From JAJRRH01 sp047638815 (GTDB taxonomy: Bacteria; Bacteroidota; Bacteroidia; Flavobacteriales_D; JABDKJ01): a stretch of DNA of 10,179 bases. The position numbers and the translations under genes are program-made. The stretch is from positions 1-10,179 of the forward strand of contig JBLIMR010000073.1 of NCBI GenBank assembly GCA_047638815.1, read 5' to 3'. Under the pieces are notes generated by a model. That model was not told the origin of the DNA. It made no database searches and worked only from the letters and a program-made list of their open reading frames with translations. Positions 5,280 through 10,179 of this stretch are shown here, piece by piece. The number at the start of each line of letters is the position of its first letter. Positions within the stretch are counted from its first letter, which is position 1.

Positions 5280-7187
5280 ATGGATAAAAAATCATTTACC
5301 GGACTACTTTTAATAGGTGCCGTTTTAATTATCTGGACGCAGTTTATGCGACCAGAACCATCAGCAGAAAAAGAACAAAACAGGACTGAGCAAGTGGATG
5401 AATTCACTTCAGCAATCAGTAAAAATGATGGTGATCAAATCGCTGAGAATGAGCGAATAAATGCAATTGAAAACAATCAACTGTTGACGCAAGAAGATTC
5501 TATTCGTTTGAAGATTAAACAAGAAAATTTGAGTAAAGAACATGGTGTTTTTTACGGTGCTGTTGCCAATGGAGAAGAGCTTGAACCTATCGTAATTGAA
5601 AACGACAAAGTAACGGCTTATATAAATCCTGTGGGAGGACGCATTGAAAAAGTGGTTCTGAAAGAATACAATACTTGGACCGGTACTCCTTTGGTTTTAA
5701 TGGATGAAAGATCTGAAATGTCTTTTCTTCTTCCGTTCGGAAATAGCGGATACTTGGATACTGAGAAATACAAGTTTGATGCTCAAGGGGGTGGTTTTTC
5801 AGTAACTGAAGGGAACAATAAATCTCTTAAGCTAAGATTGAATTCTGATGATCCCGATAAATATATCGAATACACGTATGCCATGGAAGGCGGTGATTAT
5901 GAAGTAGACTTCAGCATAGAAGTCCATAATCTCGAAGACGAAATCGATTTGAGAAGAAATGATCTGATATATAAGTGGAACCTTATTGGATTGACTAATG
6001 AGAAGAGTAAGACTTTTGAAAAACAAAAGAGTAGCATTTTCTACAAGTATGTAGATGAGGAAAGAGATTACCTGTCAGAGAGTTCAGATGAAGAAATACA
6101 AGTGGAGGCTGATCTTGAGTGGGTTGCGATGAAACAGTATTTCTTCTCAGCGGTGGCAATACCTGAAGTGCCTTTCGAGAGCAACCAATCAACAATGGCA
6201 ATCAAGATTCTTGAGGATACCGCTTTGACAAAGGAATATAAGACTGAGTTGACATTTGCCTTGTCTGACAGTAGAGATCCATTGGGGAATATCAAGTATT
6301 ATTTTGGACCAAATCAATATCAGATCTTAAGTGACTATGACAATGGAATGGGTCGTATCGTTGATACAGGTTGGGGTATTTTTGGTTGGATGAACAAATG
6401 GTTGGTTATCCCAGTTTTCAATTTCTTAAGTAAATTTATCGATTCTTATGGGATCATCATTTTATTATTGACGGTATTTATCAAAATGCTGCTTTACCCA
6501 TTGACTTACAAGAATTACCTCAGTAGTGCGAAGATGAAAGTCCTTAAACCGGACATTGCCGAATTGACGGAAAAATTCAAGGATGATGCGGTGAAAAAAC
6601 AACAAGCTACTATGGGCTTGTATAGGCAGTCAGGGGTGAATCCCATGGCCGGGTGTGTCCCCATGCTGATCCAAATGCCGGTATTGTATGCGATGTTTAA
6701 CTTCTTCCCATCAAGCATAGAGTTAAGACAACAGTCTTTCCTCTGGGCTAATGATTTGAGTTCGTTTGACTCAATTTTTGAGTGGGCTGGTAACATTCCA
6801 GTGATCTCTGCTTATTATGGAAATCATATTTCATTGTTTACGTTATTGATGGCTGCTTCAACAATATTGTACACGAGAATGAACAGTAGTCAAATGCCTG
6901 ATGCTCAACCTGGAATGCCAAACATGAAAGTGATGATGTATATCTTCCCATTCATGATGTTGTTTTTCTTCAATAGTTACCCATCTGGTTTGAGTTACTA
7001 CTACTTGCTAGCAAACGTAATCTCGATGTTACAGATGTTTGTCATCAAGAAATACTTTATTGACGAGAAAAAGATTCGTGCCAAGATAGAAACAAACAAG
7101 AAAAAGCCCGTTAAGAAGTCTAAATTTCAGCAAAGACTGGAGGATGCTGCCAAGCAACAAAAGGCCGCGAAATCAAGAAAACGATAA
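5280..7187 (+). CDS. yidC: Membrane protein insertase YidC
   Basis: Inner-membrane insertase of the YidC/Oxa1/Alb3 family, which inserts proteins alone or with SecYEG. At 635 residues it is longer than E. coli YidC (548), mainly through an acidic linker and a basic tail. An N-terminal membrane segment (~7-23) is followed by a charged linker (25-85) and the large periplasmic P1 beta-domain (~90-345). The Oxa1-like core (~385-592) contains a membrane segment ~390-409, the cytoplasmic loop with AKMKVLKPDI (417-426) and GLYRQSGVNPMAGCVPMLIQMP, and further segments ~516-532, 549-566 and 571-590. The tail (595-635) is strongly basic and fits ribosome binding. The usual groove arginine (R366 in E. 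coli, in IVRGIMYPL) aligns with K402 (FIKMLLYPL). The stop overlaps the next ATG by one base. The start is set by MDKKSFTGLLL, typical of the family. Confidence 0.97.
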   Translation: MDKKSFTGLLLIGAVLIIWTQFMRPEPSAEKEQNRTEQVDEFTSAISKNDGDQIAENERINAIENNQLLTQEDSIRLKIKQENLSKEHGVFYGAVANGEELEPIVIENDKVTAYINPVGGRIEKVVLKEYNTWTGTPLVLMDERSEMSFLLPFGNSGYLDTEKYKFDAQGGGFSVTEGNNKSLKLRLNSDDPDKYIEYTYAMEGGDYEVDFSIEVHNLEDEIDLRRNDLIYKWNLIGLTNEKSKTFEKQKSSIFYKYVDEERDYLSESSDEEIQVEADLEWVAMKQYFFSAVAIPEVPFESNQSTMAIKILEDTALTKEYKTELTFALSDSRDPLGNIKYYFGPNQYQILSDYDNGMGRIVDTGWGIFGWMNKWLVIPVFNFLSKFIDSYGIIILLLTVFIKMLLYPLTYKNYLSSAKMKVLKPDIAELTEKFKDDAVKKQQATMGLYRQSGVNPMAGCVPMLIQMPVLYAMFNFFPSSIELRQQSFLWANDLSSFDSIFEWAGNIPVISAYYGNHISLFTLLMAASTILYTRMNSSQMPDAQPGMPNMKVMMYIFPFMMLFFFNSYPSGLSYYYLLANVISMLQMFVIKKYFIDEKKIRAKIETNKKKPVKKSKFQQRLEDAAKQQKAAKSRKR

Positions 7188-7819
7188 TGAAGGTACCAGG
7201 TCCGAAAATAATTTCCTTTTTAGTAATCGTATTAATAATGGGTGCGATGCCTTCTTGTAAGAATATCAAGAAGTTTAATGAAGATCGGGCTCAACTTTTG
7301 GAAGATAGGAAGGCTAGAAAAGAGCAATGGAAAAAGGCCAAAGAAGACACAAAGGATGAAGTTGTAGTTGAGGTTAACGAAGATATTGTTGTCCCAGATG
7401 CTGGCTTCACGCATGTAACCGAGAAAGAAGAAGGCGATTCATTATTCATGAGTTATGAAAGAACAGCATGCTTCGGGCGTTGCCCAATTTATAAGCTTAG
7501 AATCTTCGATAGCGGTTTCACTTCATATGAAGGCATAAATTTTGTAGAGATGATGGGGATGTACTATACGCAGTTGCCAGAGGAGGATTTAATAAATCTC
7601 GAAAAGCAACTAGCGGATATGTATTTCTATCAATTTGAAGATAATTACGATAACGAGAATTTGATGGATTTACCATCTAAGATTGTTGTGCTTAACAAAC
7701 CCAATAATAAGAAGAGGATCAAGGCTAGATATGAAGTTCCGGAAGAATTGGTGAAATTGTTTGATGACTTTGACGCTATGATAGACGAAATCAATTGGAA
7801 GCCAGGAAGAGGAAAATAA
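7187..7819 (+). CDS. DUF6438-type putative lipoprotein
   Basis: A 210-residue protein of unknown function. The N-terminus has a hydrophobic segment (8-20) ending in MPSC, with C24 as probable lipidation site; Met and Pro before Ser-Cys make the lipobox atypical. Residues ~27-56 are highly charged and likely helical (EDRAQLLEDRKARKEQWKK). Residues ~84-200 match my recollection of DUF6438, with its signature SYERTACFGRCPIYKLRIF (89-107), a CxxxC pair (C95, C99), and TSYEG (112-116). The start codon lies in TAATG, sharing one A with the yidC stop, so translation is probably coupled; the S46 gene follows 30 bp later. The cysteines could form a disulfide or bind metal, but nothing here proves either. 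Cellular place would be a periplasm-facing or outer membrane. Family name fairly sure, function unknown. Confidence 0.85.
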   Translation: MKVPGPKIISFLVIVLIMGAMPSCKNIKKFNEDRAQLLEDRKARKEQWKKAKEDTKDEVVVEVNEDIVVPDAGFTHVTEKEEGDSLFMSYERTACFGRCPIYKLRIFDSGFTSYEGINFVEMMGMYYTQLPEEDLINLEKQLADMYFYQFEDNYDNENLMDLPSKIVVLNKPNNKKRIKARYEVPEELVKLFDDFDAMIDEINWKPGRGK

Positions 7820-7849
7820 AGAGAATTATTAATACAAATACAAAGTAAT

Positions 7850-10072
7850 ATGAAAAAGTTAATTACCCTAGTGCTGATTGTGGCCATGAATATTGGTGTT
7901 GCCTCAGCTCATGAAGGAATGTGGATGTTGAACATGATAAAGAAGCTCAACATGTCCGAAATGGAAAGCTTGGGACTAAAATTAAGCGCTGAAGATATTT
8001 ATAGTATAAATAACTCATCAGTTAAAGATGCAATCGCGAGACTTAACTATGGAATGTGTACTGCGGAAATGATCTCCAAAAATGGTTTGACATTGACTAA
8101 CCACCACTGTGCATATGGTGCGATCCAATCACACAGTAGCGTTGAGAATAATTATTTGGCGGACGGATTTATGGCTAAATCTTATGCTGAAGAATTGCCG
8201 ATTGAGGGTATGGTTATTAGTTACCTTCAAAGAGTAGAAGATGTGAGTAGTAGAGTTAACGCTCTGCTAAATGACGGAATGTCACAACAAGATAGATCGG
8301 GAGCCATTAGTGGTGCAATTCAGACGATTGAGAAAGAGCTAAGTGAAGATGGTAAGTATGATGTTGATGTGAAATCATTTTTCGAAGGAAATGAATTTTA
8401 TGCAATGCTCTATACTACATATAGAGATGTTCGAATAGTAGGTGCTCCACCAGAGTCTATTGGAAAATTTGGTGGTGACACGGATAACTGGATGTGGCCT
8501 CGTCATACTGGTGATTTCTCTTTGTTAAGAGTTTACACTGATGTTAACGGAATGCCAGCGGATTATTCCATGGATAACAAGCCTTATCATCCGAAACATC
8601 ACTTACCTGTTTCTCTTGACGGAGTTAAGGAAAACGATTTTGCAATGATCTTAGGTTTTCCTGGAAGCACTGATCGTTATTTATCATCGCATGGTGTAAA
8701 ACAAGCCGTGGAAATTGAGCAACCAGCATCGATTGAAGTAAGAGCAGAAAAGCTTAGAATCATGAAGGAAGATATGAATGCTAGTCCTGAAGTACGAATT
8801 AAGTATGCGGCAAAACATGCTAATATCAGTAATTACTGGAAGTACTACATAGGACAATCGCAGGGCTTAAAAAAACTTAAGGTATATGATAAGAAATTGG
8901 CTTTAGAAACAGAGTTTAATTCATGGTTAAACTCAGATCCTAAAAGAAAAGCCAAATATTCTGAGGTCTTGGGGTTGTTGAGTGAAAATTACAAATCCTT
9001 GGACAAATATGCCAAGGTAATGCGATATGTTAATGAGTGTGCATTCGGTTCAGAAATCATGGCATTTGCATGGAATAGACGAAATATGACTTCCTTGGAA
9101 GCTGCTTTGGAGATGGAAGATAAAGAGTCTATTGATGGAGCTGTTGGACAGATAAGAGCAAGAGCGAAAAAGCATTTTGCTGACTATAATCAGCCTACTG
9201 ATAGAAAACTAACGATCAGAATGCTACAAATGTTTTATGAGAATATAGACCCAGAATTTCATACGGAATTCTTAAGGAAAGCTTCAAAAGGTGGAAATTG
9301 GGAGTCAAATGTAGATAAGATGTATAAGAAATCAATCTTTGCTTCAGAACAAAAATTAGACGCCTTTTTGGCCTCACCAAGTTTGAAGGTACTTCAGAAA
9401 GATCCTTTCTTTAATGGAATATCTCAATACATTGATATGTACACCAATGAATTAAATCCAGTTACAGGTGTTGCTTATGATAATATAGACAAGGCATACA
9501 GATTGTTTGTTGCTGGGTTAAGAGAAATGAAACCTTCAAAAAATTACTATCCAAATGCGAACTCAACGATGAGATTGTCATACGGAATCGTTGATGATTA
9601 TATCCCAGCGGATGGAATGTTATTTGACTATGAAACAACGACAAGAGGAATTTTAGAAAAAGAAGATCCAAATGAAACTGAGTTTATGGTGCCATCTCGA
9701 TTGAAGGAATTGATAGAGGCTAAAGACTTCGGCCCATATGCCAACGAAGATGGGGAATTGGTTGTTTGTTTTTTATCTAACAATGATATTACCGGTGGAA
9801 ACTCTGGAAGCCCTGTTATCAATGGTAAAGGCGAGCTTATCGGTTTGGCTTTTGATGGTAACTGGGAAGCGATGAGTGGAGATATTGCTTTTGAACCAGA
9901 ATTACAAAGAACGATTTCAGTTGATATCAGATACGTTTTATTTGTAATCGATAAATACTACGGTGCGAAGCACATCATTGAAGAATTAGATCTTATGAAA
10001 TCACCTAAGATTCAAGTGAGAAAAGAAGCCCCTGTAATGCCAATGGGGCAAGTACTTCCTAGTATGAAATAG
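7850..10072 (+). CDS. S46 family dipeptidyl-peptidase, probably DPP7-like
   Basis: Periplasmic serine exopeptidase releasing dipeptides from peptide N-termini. The 740 residues begin with a clear signal peptide (1-20, ending VASA) and mature HEGMW, typical of S46. The chymotrypsin-like triad is H86 (TNHHC, 83-87), D222 (GDFSLLRVY) and S652 (GGNSGSPV). Residues known in Pseudoxanthomonas DAP BII to hold the substrate N-terminus (N215, W216, N330, D674) align with N213, W214, N328 and D669. C70 and C87 could be a disulfide. The S1 position that separates subfamilies (Arg or Ser in DPP11, Gly in DPP7) is G670 here, in AFDGNWEAM, predicting hydrophobic or broad rather than Asp/Glu P1 preference. 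The region between (~270-560) is the helical lid of the family. It closes the yidC operon, with a terminator following. Intact; subfamily is inference. Confidence 0.95.
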   Translation: MKKLITLVLIVAMNIGVASAHEGMWMLNMIKKLNMSEMESLGLKLSAEDIYSINNSSVKDAIARLNYGMCTAEMISKNGLTLTNHHCAYGAIQSHSSVENNYLADGFMAKSYAEELPIEGMVISYLQRVEDVSSRVNALLNDGMSQQDRSGAISGAIQTIEKELSEDGKYDVDVKSFFEGNEFYAMLYTTYRDVRIVGAPPESIGKFGGDTDNWMWPRHTGDFSLLRVYTDVNGMPADYSMDNKPYHPKHHLPVSLDGVKENDFAMILGFPGSTDRYLSSHGVKQAVEIEQPASIEVRAEKLRIMKEDMNASPEVRIKYAAKHANISNYWKYYIGQSQGLKKLKVYDKKLALETEFNSWLNSDPKRKAKYSEVLGLLSENYKSLDKYAKVMRYVNECAFGSEIMAFAWNRRNMTSLEAALEMEDKESIDGAVGQIRARAKKHFADYNQPTDRKLTIRMLQMFYENIDPEFHTEFLRKASKGGNWESNVDKMYKKSIFASEQKLDAFLASPSLKVLQKDPFFNGISQYIDMYTNELNPVTGVAYDNIDKAYRLFVAGLREMKPSKNYYPNANSTMRLSYGIVDDYIPADGMLFDYETTTRGILEKEDPNETEFMVPSRLKELIEAKDFGPYANEDGELVVCFLSNNDITGGNSGSPVINGKGELIGLAFDGNWEAMSGDIAFEPELQRTISVDIRYVLFVIDKYYGAKHIIEELDLMKSPKIQVRKEAPVMPMGQVLPSMK

Positions 10073-10092
10073 GAATTTATCTTTAGAAATTT

Positions 10093-10127
10093 AAAGCCGA
10101 TTCAATTTGTGAATCGGCTTTTTTTTT
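10093..10127 (+). terminator. Rho-independent terminator of the yidC operon
   Basis: GCCGATTC (10096-10103), a 7-nt loop AATTTGT, GAATCGGC (10111-10118), then nine T (10119-10127). AAA before the stem extends pairing with the first T residues. The perfect 8-bp stem starts 23 bp after the S46 stop codon. Confidence 0.93.
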
Positions 10128-10179
10128 GATAATCAAGCACGTTCAGCTTGGATCTATTTCATTTTTGTTTTATTGAATG

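Noticed and set aside
5995..6796. Several 60-90-codon - strand ORFs inside yidC
   Set aside because: Mutually overlapping, antisense to a conserved gene and without recognisable motifs.
7645..7887. 80-codon - strand ORF with hydrophobic stretches at the lipoprotein/S46 junction
   Set aside because: It overlaps the coding ends of two well-supported + strand genes; its hydrophobicity is what antisense of Lys/Glu-rich sequence gives.

Overview
This window looks like a chromosomal segment of a Bacteroidota bacterium, most likely from Flavobacteriales or Cytophagales; the order is an inference. Four things point there. The outer-membrane receptor has the N-terminal carboxypeptidase-regulatory-like domain typical of the phylum. 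A DUF6438-type lipoprotein and an S46 dipeptidyl-peptidase are present. The best promoters fit the Bacteroidota pattern TTTG / TAnnTTTG, with identical TATCTTTG -7 boxes at 842-849 and 5188-5195. Start codons are preceded by A/T-rich sequence rather than Shine-Dalgarno motifs. All five confident genes lie on the + strand and are intact.

Layout. 1-361 is a strict 7-bp-register tandem array (CAGTNNN / TAGTGGT) built from nested duplications of 119, 49 and 28 bp, and it runs off the left edge. 362-816 is non-coding: the array decays, then come REP-like stem-loops (409-456, 488-528, 575-611) and a short second heptad run (697-717). 817-3241 is a single-gene unit: promoter, TonB-dependent receptor, strong terminator. 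pyrG (CTP synthase, 3300-4949) follows with a very short predicted leader. A non-coding gap (4950-5164) leads to a near-consensus promoter for a probable operon: yidC (5280-7187), a DUF6438 lipoprotein overlapping it by one base (7187-7819), and an S46 dipeptidyl-peptidase (7850-10072), closed by a terminator at 10093-10127. The last ~50 bases show nothing recognisable.

Function. PyrG makes CTP. YidC inserts inner-membrane proteins and its gene is coupled to a small surface or periplasmic lipoprotein. The S46 enzyme trims periplasmic oligopeptides to dipeptides; its Gly at the specificity position suggests a DPP7-like preference. The receptor imports an unknown substrate through the outer membrane; there is no SusD partner beside it.

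Most interesting points: (1) a perfect 7-bp inverted repeat joins the predicted C-run transcription start of pyrG to its own start codon, an arrangement reminiscent of CTP-sensed start-site switching at enterobacterial pyrC/pyrD; (2) the hierarchical heptad array; (3) a six-codon upstream ORF ending one base before yidC; (4) Lys in place of the groove Arg of YidC. These are sequence-based hypotheses; no search or folding program was run.
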